This document shows, piece by piece, positions 7,424-13,691 of a stretch of DNA of 13,691 nucleotides. The stretch's first letter is position 1. Every line of letters starts with the position of its first letter. The DNA comes from Ignavibacteria bacterium (lineage in GTDB: Bacteria; Bacteroidota; Ignavibacteria; Ignavibacteriales; Melioribacteraceae), in contig DAIEQP010000026.1 of NCBI GenBank assembly GCA_027347805.1, forward strand, positions 1 to 13,691. Direction: 5' to 3'. A model generated the notes under the pieces. It was not told the origin of the DNA. It saw only the letters and a program-made list of their open reading frames with translations, and did not search any database. Both the position numbers and the translations under genes were made by a program.

Positions 7424-9304
7424 TTACCAGTCAAATTCATTTTTTGATTTTAAACCTAGCAAAGATTTTTTATCATCCTGAAGTTCTTTGTTTCGTTTAA
7501 GTAATTCTATGTGAAGTCTTTCGTCTTTAGATTCTGCTATAAGCAAATTATTCTTTTTAATTTCATCCTCAATCTGAAAAACATGAAAACTCCTAACCGT
7601 TTCCATCGCGTGCTCATATGTATCTTTTTCTATTCTGCCGTTGTAAGAAAGTTCATCCCAGTTTTTACTGATAACATGATCACTAAGTTCAAGTTTTAAA
7701 ATAAATGATCTCAATTCTTTACTATCAATTTTTTCAATCAGATCTGCGGGCGATATTTTTTCTTCGTCAAGACCGCTATGAACAATTTCAGCAAGTTTTC
7801 TAAAATCCATATTATTAAAACTTTCAATCGCCACATTATCAAAAATATATGTGACAATTTTTTCTTCTCCGCTAAACAGTAAGCGGATCAATTCTTTTTC
7901 ATATGGATTTTCAGTTTGTTGTTTTACTGATAAAGGTAAACTTAAATTTTTATCCTGAGCTTCTACTCTAACTGCCTGGCGATTAACCTGGGTAATCTCT
8001 TTTTCTTTCGAATGATATAGAACTGTGTTTAATTCCGATTCAATTAATTTTTCTCTAAGACCAAATTTTTTTGATATAGTCTTCATTAAAAGATTACGTT
8101 TTAGTTCATCACTAACAAGGGCAAGAGTTCTTACAAGTTCTCTAATTGCTTTAGTCATTTGAGCCGGATCTTCAAACATTCCCTGCTGTTCAAATTGAGA
8201 AGTCTGATATTCCAGAAAATTTTGAGCGCGGGCGATTTCTTCATCAAACTGCTCTTTTCCAAAATTATTTATGAATGAGTCCGGGTCTTCCCCTTTAGGA
8301 AGTGTAATAACTTTAACTTCAAAATCCTGTTTTAATAAAATTTCAATACTTCGCAGAGCTGCTTTCTGACCTGCAGAATCAGCATCAAATAAAACCAAAA
8401 TATTTTTTGTAAATCTGGATAGCAATTGAACCTGTTCATCAGTTAACGAAGTTCCCGATGAAGCAACAACATTTTTCACTCCAGCTTGAAATAGAGAAAC
8501 CAAATCCATGTAGCCTTCAACCAGAATTGCCTTATCAAGTTTTCTTATTTCATCCTTTGAATGAAACAATCCGTATAGCGAACGTCTCTTGGAATAAACC
8601 GGCGACTCGGGAGAATTTAAATATTTTGCAACATTATCCTGATTTTCAAACACACGGCCGCCAAATGCAATAACCCGTCCATTTGGAGAAAAAATAGGGA
8701 AAATAATTCTAGCACGGAATTTATCGTACAATTCATTTTTATCGTTCAGATCAATTAATCCCAGTTGCTTGGCTTTGTTTAGATCAATATTATTTGATTT
8801 GGCATGATTCAGAAAATTATTCCATCCATGCGGGGCAAAACCAATTCCAAATGTTCTTTGTGTCTGAGGTTTCAACTTTCTTCTTTTCAAATATTCTCTT
8901 GCTTCTTCGCCATCATTATTTTTGAGGAGACAATCGGAAAAAAATCTTGCCGCGAATGTGTTGATTTCGAAATAAACCTCAAGTTCATTTTGCTGATCGG
9001 ATGGTGATGAATCATATTCAATTTTAATTCCCAGATGATCGGCAACTTCTTCAATTGCTTCTACAAATGAAATGTTTTTGAATTCCATTAAAAATTTAAA
9101 AACCTTCCCGCCGTTTCCGCAGCCAAAACAATGATAAATCTGCTTGTCTTCGCTTACAGTAAATGAGGGCGTTTTTTCCTGATGAAAAGGACATGAACCA
9201 ATAAAGTTTTTTCCCCGTTTCTTTAATTGTACATATCCCGAAATGATATCAACAATATCTGCCGAATTTCTTATTTCATCTATTTTCTGTTCTGCAATGC
9301 GCAT
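7424..9304 (-). CDS. dnaG: DNA primase DnaG
   Basis: DnaG makes the short RNA primers for lagging-strand synthesis, working with the replicative helicase DnaB. The 626 residues have the standard order. An N-terminal zinc domain carries Cys38, His41, Cys59 and Cys62 (CPFH and CFGC), with PSFTV between the pairs. The catalytic core then runs to about residue 350, containing KYLNSPESPVYSK (about 227-239) and the TOPRIM motifs VEGYMD (Glu263), LFDADSAG (Asp307 and Asp309) and GEDPDSF (338-344). The C-terminal third (about 440-626) is helical and poorly conserved, as expected for the helicase-interacting domain. The length is normal for the family. The start ATG opens directly into the conserved N-terminus (IDEIRNSADIVDII). 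It is read divergently from the DJ-1-family gene, and the GH13 gene follows 2 bases after its stop, forming one transcript. Confidence 0.98.
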   Translation of the reverse strand: MRIAEQKIDEIRNSADIVDIISGYVQLKKRGKNFIGSCPFHQEKTPSFTVSEDKQIYHCFGCGNGGKVFKFLMEFKNISFVEAIEEVADHLGIKIEYDSSPSDQQNELEVYFEINTFAARFFSDCLLKNNDGEEAREYLKRRKLKPQTQRTFGIGFAPHGWNNFLNHAKSNNIDLNKAKQLGLIDLNDKNELYDKFRARIIFPIFSPNGRVIAFGGRVFENQDNVAKYLNSPESPVYSKRRSLYGLFHSKDEIRKLDKAILVEGYMDLVSLFQAGVKNVVASSGTSLTDEQVQLLSRFTKNILVLFDADSAGQKAALRSIEILLKQDFEVKVITLPKGEDPDSFINNFGKEQFDEEIARAQNFLEYQTSQFEQQGMFEDPAQMTKAIRELVRTLALVSDELKRNLLMKTISKKFGLREKLIESELNTVLYHSKEKEITQVNRQAVRVEAQDKNLSLPLSVKQQTENPYEKELIRLLFSGEEKIVTYIFDNVAIESFNNMDFRKLAEIVHSGLDEEKISPADLIEKIDSKELRSFILKLELSDHVISKNWDELSYNGRIEKDTYEHAMETVRSFHVFQIEDEIKKNNLLIAESKDERLHIELLKRNKELQDDKKSLLGLKSKNEFDW

Positions 9305-9328
9305 TTAATAACTTTGAGATTTCCTGTT

Positions 9329-9361
9329 CAAACTTATAACGAAATTATATATTTTACTAAA
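9329..9361 (-). promoter_or_regulatory. Probable Bacteroidota-type promoter of dnaG
   Basis: Read on the minus strand, TAAGTTTG (9336-9329) is an exact match to the Bacteroidota -7 element TAnnTTTG. TTTA (9361-9358) lies 21 bases upstream and is one base off the -33 TTTG. Transcription would begin roughly 17 bases before the dnaG ATG. The position in a divergent intergenic region supports it; no expression evidence is available. Confidence 0.5.
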
Positions 9362-9381
9362 GAATCTAAACCAGATGAAAA

Positions 9382-9412
9382 TTGCCGGTTCATTTTAATC
9401 TTTGTAATTTTG
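9382..9412 (+). promoter_or_regulatory. Probable Bacteroidota-type promoter of the DJ-1-family gene
   Basis: TAATTTTG (9405-9412) matches the -7 consensus TAnnTTTG exactly. TTG (9382-9384) lies 20 bases upstream, at the -33 position. A start of transcription about 7 bases further on would leave only some 7 bases before the ATG at 9426, which has no ribosome binding site. The transcript may therefore be almost leaderless. Confidence 0.55.
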
Positions 9413-9425
9413 TTTCAGATAAAGT

Positions 9426-9956
9426 ATGATGACTAATAACTACAAAAACCGAAGCGTTCTCCTCTTTCTTCCCGCAATTGATTTTAATGAGCAGGAATTT
9501 CTAATTGTATCCAATTCATTAAAAAATGCCGGGATTAAAATTTTTATTGTTAGCGACTCAGCTTCGATATGTATTGGTTCAAACGGTTTAAAAGTTAAAA
9601 ATGAAATCCAGCTTTATAATGTTCATGAAAATAATTTTGGCGGTATTATTATAATTGGTGGTAAGGGCACCCGAAATTACTGGAACAATCAATCCCTTCA
9701 TTCAATTGCGAAGAAATTTGTTCAAAACAAAAAACCGGTGGGGGCTATTTGCAGCGCACCAATTATTTTGGCAAAAGCAGGTTTAATTAAATCTGCCGCT
9801 ACATGTTACAACGACGATATTAAAGAACTTGAGCGTGAGGGAGTTCAGTATAAAGATTTTCCGGTTTACTCAGAGAATAAAATAATAACCGGTAAGGATC
9901 CTGTTTCGTCTGACGAATTTATTAAAACATTTCTGTACGAACTTTCTAAAAATTAA
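9426..9956 (+). CDS. DJ-1/PfpI-family protein
   Basis: The protein has 176 residues and the flavodoxin-like DJ-1/PfpI fold. The nucleophile elbow GAICSAP carries Cys109, equivalent to Cys106 of human DJ-1. Glu24, in EFLIVSNSLKNAG, aligns with DJ-1 Glu18, which tunes the cysteine. The end (IITGKDPVSSDEF) aligns with the DJ-1 segment around TSRGPGTSFEF. The histidine that follows the cysteine in DJ-1 (His126) appears to be replaced: the matching segment here reads TCYNDD. Family members include chaperones, glyoxalase-like and deglycase-like enzymes and proteases, so the reaction cannot be assigned; a thiol-dependent stress role is the safest guess. There is no signal peptide. ATG codons at 9426 and 9429 are both possible starts. 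ispG follows after 58 bases on the same strand, and no terminator is seen between them. Confidence 0.9.
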   Translation: MMTNNYKNRSVLLFLPAIDFNEQEFLIVSNSLKNAGIKIFIVSDSASICIGSNGLKVKNEIQLYNVHENNFGGIIIIGGKGTRNYWNNQSLHSIAKKFVQNKKPVGAICSAPIILAKAGLIKSAATCYNDDIKELEREGVQYKDFPVYSENKIITGKDPVSSDEFIKTFLYELSKN

Positions 9957-10014
9957 AACTGACACGAACTTATCTGACCGTCAAATTGTTTAGATAGAAA
10001 TAAAAATCAATTAA

Positions 10015-11976
10015 ATGCCTAATTCCAGATCAAATAAATATTGCAACAGTTTAACAGAATATTCGCGATATAAAACCCGCGAGGTTTTTGTTGGCGATAT
10101 TCCTTTGGGAAATAAAAACCCGATAAGAATTCAATCGATGACCACAACCGACACAATGAATACGATTGGAACTGTTGAGCAAACAATCAGAATGGTTAAA
10201 TCAGGATGCGACTATGTACGCATTACCGCACCAAGTTTGAATGAAGCCGAAAATCTTAAAAACATAAAATATGAACTTCGAAAACAAGGTTACAATACGC
10301 CATTAATCGCAGATATTCATTTCACACCTAATGCTGCCGAATTAGCTGCTAGAATAGTTGAAAAGGTTAGAGTGAACCCTGGTAATTATGTTGATAAGAA
10401 AAAATTCCAAACACTGGAATATACCGACCAGCAGTACCGGGAGGAACTTGAAAGAATAAGGGAACGGTTTCTTCCGCTTGTAAAAATTTGCAAAGAGTAC
10501 GGAACAGCAATGCGGATAGGAACTAATCATGGTTCATTATCGGATAGAATTATGAGCCGCTATGGCGATACGCCGCTTGGAATGGTGGAATCAGCGTTAG
10601 AATTTTTACGAATCTGTGAAGATGAAAACTACCACAATATTGTTCTTTCTATGAAGGCAAGCAACACACAGGTGATGGTTCAGGCTTACCGGTTACTTAT
10701 AAACAAAATGGAAGCCGAAGGAATGAATTACCCGCTACATCTTGGAGTTACTGAGGCAGGTGACGGTGAAGATGGCAGAATAAAATCTGCAGTTGGTATT
10801 GGTTCACTTTTGGAAGATGGAATTGGTGATACTATTAGAGTATCATTAACAGAACCGCCGGAATTTGAAGCTCCAGTTGCAATTTCACTTGTTAAAAGAT
10901 ATTCAAACAGAGATAAACACAAATCAATAAAAGAAATAAACGGCTCTCCTATCGATCCCTTTAATTACAATAAAAGAGAATCATTTGAAGTTGCCGGTAT
11001 TGGGGGAACGACTGTTCCAAAAGTTTTTGCTGATTTCTCCGGAGAAAATAAAATAACAAAAAAAATATTTGAAGAAATCGGTTATAAGTATGATTCCCAA
11101 ACTGATAAATGGCTTATTGCCGAAACTGCGAGTGATTTACTCTATCTTCAAAATAGTGATTTAGATTTTGAACCACCGGGTAGTCTAAAGATTGTTTACG
11201 ACTATGAGAAGTGGAAAACAACAGACAATAGATCAACCTGTTTCCCCTTCTTTTCATCATTAAATAATTTTCTTGATGCAAAAGAAAAATCACCATTTCT
11301 GAATTTAATAGAGATATCAATTAACGATATTTTTTCAGATCAACTGGAATTAATTGCAAATAATAAAACCGTTGTCTTCGAACTTGTAACTGATAATATT
11401 CACGCAACAAGCGAACAGCGAAGAGTTTTCTTTGAATTGATAAACAAAAAAATAAAAAACCCGGTAATTATTAGAAGAAAATTCAACGATCTCGACGAAG
11501 AAACATTTCAACTTTATAGTGCAACAGATTTAGGTGCATTATTGATTGACGGTCTTGGTGATGGCATTTGTATAAGCGGAACTGATATTTCAAAAAAGGA
11601 ATTTGCTAAAAATTTAATCAATAGAACTTCTTTTGGAATTCTTCAGGCTTGCCGAACCAGAATTTCCAAAACAGAATATATAGCCTGCCCATCTTGCGGA
11701 AGAACATTGTTTGATCTTGTTGAGATTACAAATAAAATACGTAAACGGACCGAACATCTTAAAGGAGTAAAAATTGCTATAATGGGCTGCATTGTTAATG
11801 GGCCTGGAGAAATGGCTGATGCTGATTATGGCTACGTTGGCTCGGGAATAGGGAAAATTACCCTTTATCGTGGAAAAGAGGTAGTAAAAAAGGGGATTAA
11901 TTCAGAAAATGCCCTTGATGAATTAATTAATTTAATTAAAGATGACGGGTGCTGGTTTGAACCGGTTAAAAACTAA
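10015..11976 (+). CDS. ispG: 4-hydroxy-3-methylbut-2-enyl diphosphate synthase IspG, long three-domain form
   Basis: IspG reductively opens methylerythritol cyclodiphosphate to HMBPP, the penultimate step of the MEP isoprenoid pathway, using a [4Fe-4S] cluster. The first about 285 residues are the TIM-barrel domain (PIRIQSM, DIHFTP, VRVNPGN, GTNHGSL, GVTEAG, DGIGDTIRVS). The C-terminal domain supplies the cluster ligands Cys558 and Cys561 (CPSCGR), Cys592 and Glu599 (GCIVNGPGE). Between them lies an extra domain of about 245 residues, explaining 653 residues against 372 in E. coli. This is the A* domain known from plants, Chlamydia and the Bacteroidota/Chlorobi lineage. Residues 505-521 in it (DLGALLIDGLGDGICIS) repeat the pattern of 261-277 in the catalytic barrel, so the insert looks like a degenerate duplicate. 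The ATG start has no clear ribosome binding site. The gene follows the DJ-1 gene by 58 bases. Confidence 0.97.
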   Translation: MPNSRSNKYCNSLTEYSRYKTREVFVGDIPLGNKNPIRIQSMTTTDTMNTIGTVEQTIRMVKSGCDYVRITAPSLNEAENLKNIKYELRKQGYNTPLIADIHFTPNAAELAARIVEKVRVNPGNYVDKKKFQTLEYTDQQYREELERIRERFLPLVKICKEYGTAMRIGTNHGSLSDRIMSRYGDTPLGMVESALEFLRICEDENYHNIVLSMKASNTQVMVQAYRLLINKMEAEGMNYPLHLGVTEAGDGEDGRIKSAVGIGSLLEDGIGDTIRVSLTEPPEFEAPVAISLVKRYSNRDKHKSIKEINGSPIDPFNYNKRESFEVAGIGGTTVPKVFADFSGENKITKKIFEEIGYKYDSQTDKWLIAETASDLLYLQNSDLDFEPPGSLKIVYDYEKWKTTDNRSTCFPFFSSLNNFLDAKEKSPFLNLIEISINDIFSDQLELIANNKTVVFELVTDNIHATSEQRRVFFELINKKIKNPVIIRRKFNDLDEETFQLYSATDLGALLIDGLGDGICISGTDISKKEFAKNLINRTSFGILQACRTRISKTEYIACPSCGRTLFDLVEITNKIRKRTEHLKGVKIAIMGCIVNGPGEMADADYGYVGSGIGKITLYRGKEVVKKGINSENALDELINLIKDDGCWFEPVKN

Positions 11977-12096
11977 ATTAAACTTCCCTTGAAGTTAAGG
12001 AGATTGATTTATATATTTTGGGTAAGTTTATGAGAATATTACAAAACAAATCATCGATAAAACTCAAAGATCGCTCTATATAGGATTTTAGTATAG
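11977..12096 (+). other. Intergenic leader between ispG and nif3
   Basis: This 120-base stretch holds no convincing gene. A small hairpin, AACTTC (11981-11986) with GAAGTT (11991-11996), lacks a T-run and is a poor terminator. AAGGAG at 11997-12002 is not followed at a usable distance by a long frame. The same AAGGAG recurs at 12115-12120 in the hairpin before nif3. No clear TAnnTTTG element is seen; the nearest sequence, TATATTTTG at 12012-12020, has one base too many. Confidence 0.4.
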
Positions 12097-12132
12097 ATGC
12101 ACTCCCTAATTTACAAGGAGTGCATTTTTTTT
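12097..12132 (+). terminator. Strong terminator-like hairpin abutting the nif3 start codon
   Basis: ATGCACTCC (12097-12105) and GGAGTGCAT (12117-12125) form a perfect 9-bp stem with an 11-base loop. A run of eight T (12125-12132) follows. This is a textbook intrinsic terminator for ispG, 120 bases after its stop codon. The T-run ends 2 bases before the nif3 ATG at 12135, and the only ribosome-binding-like sequence for nif3 (AAGGAG, 12115-12120) is partly inside the 3' arm. It could therefore also act as an attenuator or translation block. Confidence 0.8.
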
Positions 12133-12134
12133 AT

Positions 12135-13253
12135 ATGACAGCCGCAGATTTGACAAAATATCTGGAAGACTGGGCACCACCCGGCTCCGCATGGGAAAGA
12201 GACAATGTAGGACTTCAAATTGGCTCCGGTGCGGGAAAAATTAAAAACATATTGCTCTGCCTGGAGCTAAATGAAAAAGTTCTTAACGAAGCTCTTCAAA
12301 AAAATTGCAATTTTATCTTCACTCATCACCCTTTGATTTTCAATCCAATTAAAAGATTAGATACCGAAAAAGATTCCCAAGCACGACTTATAGAAGCCAT
12401 TATTAAAAACAATTTGATAGTTTATTCCGCTCATACAAATTTGGATTTTACCAAAGACGGAGTTTCGTTTGAGCTTGCTCGCATTTTAAAGCTTAAAAAT
12501 ATCAGGTTCCTTGAAAACGAAGAGAGTAATCAATTTAAAGTTGTTATTTATGTGCCGGCCGATAATGTTGAAGATATTTCAACAGCAATATTTGATGCTG
12601 GAGCCGGTTTAATTGGAGAATATAATTCCTGCAGTTTTAGAACAAATGGAACCGGAACATTTAAGGGTTCAAAAAATTCAAATCCTGTAATTGGTAAAAA
12701 AGAATTACTTGAAACTGTTGATGAGATCCGGCTTGAAGCAATTGTTGATGCATGGAACTTGAAAAAGGTATTAAACGCAATTTCTAAAAACCATCCGTAT
12801 GAAGAGCCGGCTTTTGATGTAATACCACTGAAAAACAAAAATGTTAATTACGGTGCCGGTGCAATAGGCGAACTTGACATAGAAATGACTGAAAAAGTTT
12901 TTCTTTCACATGTTGCAAAATGTCTGCGGATAAAAAATTTCAAATATTCTGACGGCAGAGGCAAAAAAATTAAAAAAGTAGCGGTATGCGGCGGAAGCGG
13001 ATCGGAGTTGCTCAAAATTGCAATCTCCAGCGGAGCAGATGCGTTCATAACAGCAGATATAAAATATCACACCTATCACGATGCACAGGACCGGATATTG
13101 TTAATAGATGCAGGGCATTTTGAAACTGAAATTTTTGCAATGAATTCTGTTGAGAAAAAAATAAAAAAATTTTTAGATGATGAACTTGAAGATCGAATAA
13201 AAGTTTTTCAGTACTCAGGTTCTACAAACCCAATAAAGTTTTATAAACAATAA
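12135..13253 (+). CDS. Nif3/DUF34-family dinuclear metal-centre protein with inserted CutA-like domain
   Basis: The protein has 372 residues from the ATG at 12135, the length of the YqfO-type long form. Residues about 1-130 and 235-372 are the two halves of the Nif3 metal-binding fold: DNVGLQIG, THHP (His64 and His65), SAHTNLD (His100, Asp104) and the C-terminal GHFETE (His328, Glu332), which fits a two-metal site. Residues about 133-232 are the inserted domain (FKVVIYVP near its start, HPYEEPAFDVIPL at its end), which takes a PII/CutA-like fold in family structures. The family often carries the label GTP cyclohydrolase I type 2, but its real function is unsettled and I do not assign one. An in-frame GTG at 12120 lies inside the terminator stem and was rejected. 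The next gene starts 10 bases after the stop. Confidence 0.93.
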   Translation: MTAADLTKYLEDWAPPGSAWERDNVGLQIGSGAGKIKNILLCLELNEKVLNEALQKNCNFIFTHHPLIFNPIKRLDTEKDSQARLIEAIIKNNLIVYSAHTNLDFTKDGVSFELARILKLKNIRFLENEESNQFKVVIYVPADNVEDISTAIFDAGAGLIGEYNSCSFRTNGTGTFKGSKNSNPVIGKKELLETVDEIRLEAIVDAWNLKKVLNAISKNHPYEEPAFDVIPLKNKNVNYGAGAIGELDIEMTEKVFLSHVAKCLRIKNFKYSDGRGKKIKKVAVCGGSGSELLKIAISSGADAFITADIKYHTYHDAQDRILLIDAGHFETEIFAMNSVEKKIKKFLDDELEDRIKVFQYSGSTNPIKFYKQ

Positions 13254-13257
13254 GGAG
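13252..13257 (+). promoter_or_regulatory. Ribosome binding site of the right-edge gene, overlapping the nif3 stop
   Basis: AAGGAG uses the last two bases of the nif3 TAA stop and sits 6 bases before the TTG at 13264. It is one of the best ribosome binding sites in the window; it fixes a TTG start and implies translation coupled to nif3. Confidence 0.8.
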
Positions 13258-13263
13258 TTAGAA

Positions 13264-13691
13264 TTGATAGACAGACTTTCAACACTGTTTGAGCTGCAGT
13301 TGATAGATAATCAACTTGATGAGCTTGAAGAATTACGCGGTGATTTGCCGGCTGCTGTGAATGAACTTAAATCACAAATCAAGGCATTTGAAGATCAGGT
13401 TGAGGCGAAAGAAACTGAGAAAAAAGCTTCAGTCGAAAAGCGTAAACAAAACGATGATGACGTTGACCGCTTAAAGACAAACCTGAAAAAATTTAAAGCT
13501 CAACTCTATCAGGTTAGAAACAATAAAGAGTATGATGCATTAACGAAAGAAATTGATCATGCTGAAGAGCAAATTTCTAAACTTGATGCTGAAACATCTG
13601 CGCTTGAAGATCTGATTGACAAGCTCAAAAAAGAAATCAAAGAAGTTCAGCCGCAAATTGATAAGCTGACGGATGAATTAAAAGAAAAAGA
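13264..13691 (+). CDS. Coiled-coil protein of the C4-type zinc-ribbon (CT398-like) family, truncated by the window edge
   Basis: The gene runs off the right edge; 142 codons are visible. It starts at TTG (13264) behind a strong AAGGAG. The visible part is nearly all charged heptad-rich helix (Lys, Glu, Asp, Gln with regularly spaced Leu and Ile), typical of a long antiparallel coiled coil. The segment QLYQVRNNKEYDALTKEI (about 81-98) matches the conserved hairpin of bacterial proteins that end in a four-cysteine zinc ribbon. Those cysteines would lie beyond the window, so the zinc ribbon itself is inferred. In this family the gene often follows a Nif3-type gene, as it does here. Family function is unknown; a nucleic-acid-related role has been suggested from the fold. 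No signal peptide is present. Confidence 0.85.
   Translation, partial: MIDRLSTLFELQLIDNQLDELEELRGDLPAAVNELKSQIKAFEDQVEAKETEKKASVEKRKQNDDDVDRLKTNLKKFKAQLYQVRNNKEYDALTKEIDHAEEQISKLDAETSALEDLIDKLKKEIKEVQPQIDKLTDELKEK

Noticed and set aside
11981..11996. AACTTC/GAAGTT hairpin just after the ispG stop as its terminator
   Set aside because: The stem is 6 bp and no T-run follows; the hairpin at 12097-12132 is much the better terminator.
12030..12083. Small frame of 17 codons (begins MRILQNKSS) in the ispG-nif3 spacer
   Set aside because: No ribosome binding site lies at a usable distance, it has no recognisable content, and a frame this short is expected by chance; too weak to call a leader peptide.
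12120..12134. GTG start giving the Nif3 protein five extra residues
   Set aside because: The GTG and the following codons lie in the 3' arm and T-run of the hairpin, the extra residues (MHFFY) are encoded by that T-run, and the family N-terminus fits the ATG at 12135.
1..13691. CRISPR arrays, tRNA or rRNA genes, insertion sequences, phage or defence genes
   Set aside because: Reading both strands showed no regularly spaced repeats, cloverleaf-like sequence, terminal inverted repeats, transposase or integrase motifs; every long frame is explained by a housekeeping or recognisable family, except the exported protein at 4922-5872.

Overview
The window is AT-rich, gene-dense chromosomal DNA that looks like a member of the Bacteroidota/Ignavibacteria (FCB) group. 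Four things point there. IspG is the long three-domain form. CarA and CarB resemble the eukaryotic CAD type rather than the E. coli type. Two TAnnTTTG promoter elements of Bacteroidota type sit between divergent genes. A Nif3-family gene is followed directly by a coiled-coil, zinc-ribbon-family gene. The group assignment is an inference from recognised protein families; no rRNA gene is present to settle it.

Layout. Bases 41-4386 (+) carry carA and carB, the two subunits of glutamine-dependent carbamoyl phosphate synthetase, with a terminator-like hairpin between them. Bases 4474-5872 (+) carry a stand-alone receiver-domain response regulator and an exported, tryptophan-rich protein of unknown function that is probably outer-membrane. 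A strong hairpin at 5882-5913 separates these from a convergent minus-strand pair: dnaG (primase, 9304-7424) and, 2 bases behind it, a cytoplasmic GH13 alpha-amylase-family protein (7421-5943). From 9426 (+) onward come a DJ-1/PfpI-family protein, ispG of the MEP isoprenoid pathway, a Nif3/DUF34 metal-binding protein, and the start of a coiled-coil protein cut by the right edge.

How the genes relate. carA and carB form one enzyme feeding pyrimidine and arginine synthesis. dnaG and the GH13 gene are almost certainly one transcript, although their functions are unrelated. DJ-1 and ispG are close enough to be co-transcribed. nif3 and the coiled-coil gene are tightly coupled, because the ribosome binding site of the second overlaps the stop codon of the first. 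A hairpin with a T-run ends 2 bases before the nif3 start codon, which makes expression of that pair the main regulatory puzzle here. No gap without a gene exceeds about 160 bases.

I found no tRNA, rRNA, CRISPR array, transposase, phage gene or toxin-antitoxin pair, and no convincing undescribed multi-gene system. The observations most worth a second look are the hairpin abutting nif3, the terminator-like hairpin inside carAB, the visible internal duplication in IspG, the GH13 gene in the dnaG transcript, and the tryptophan-rich exported protein.
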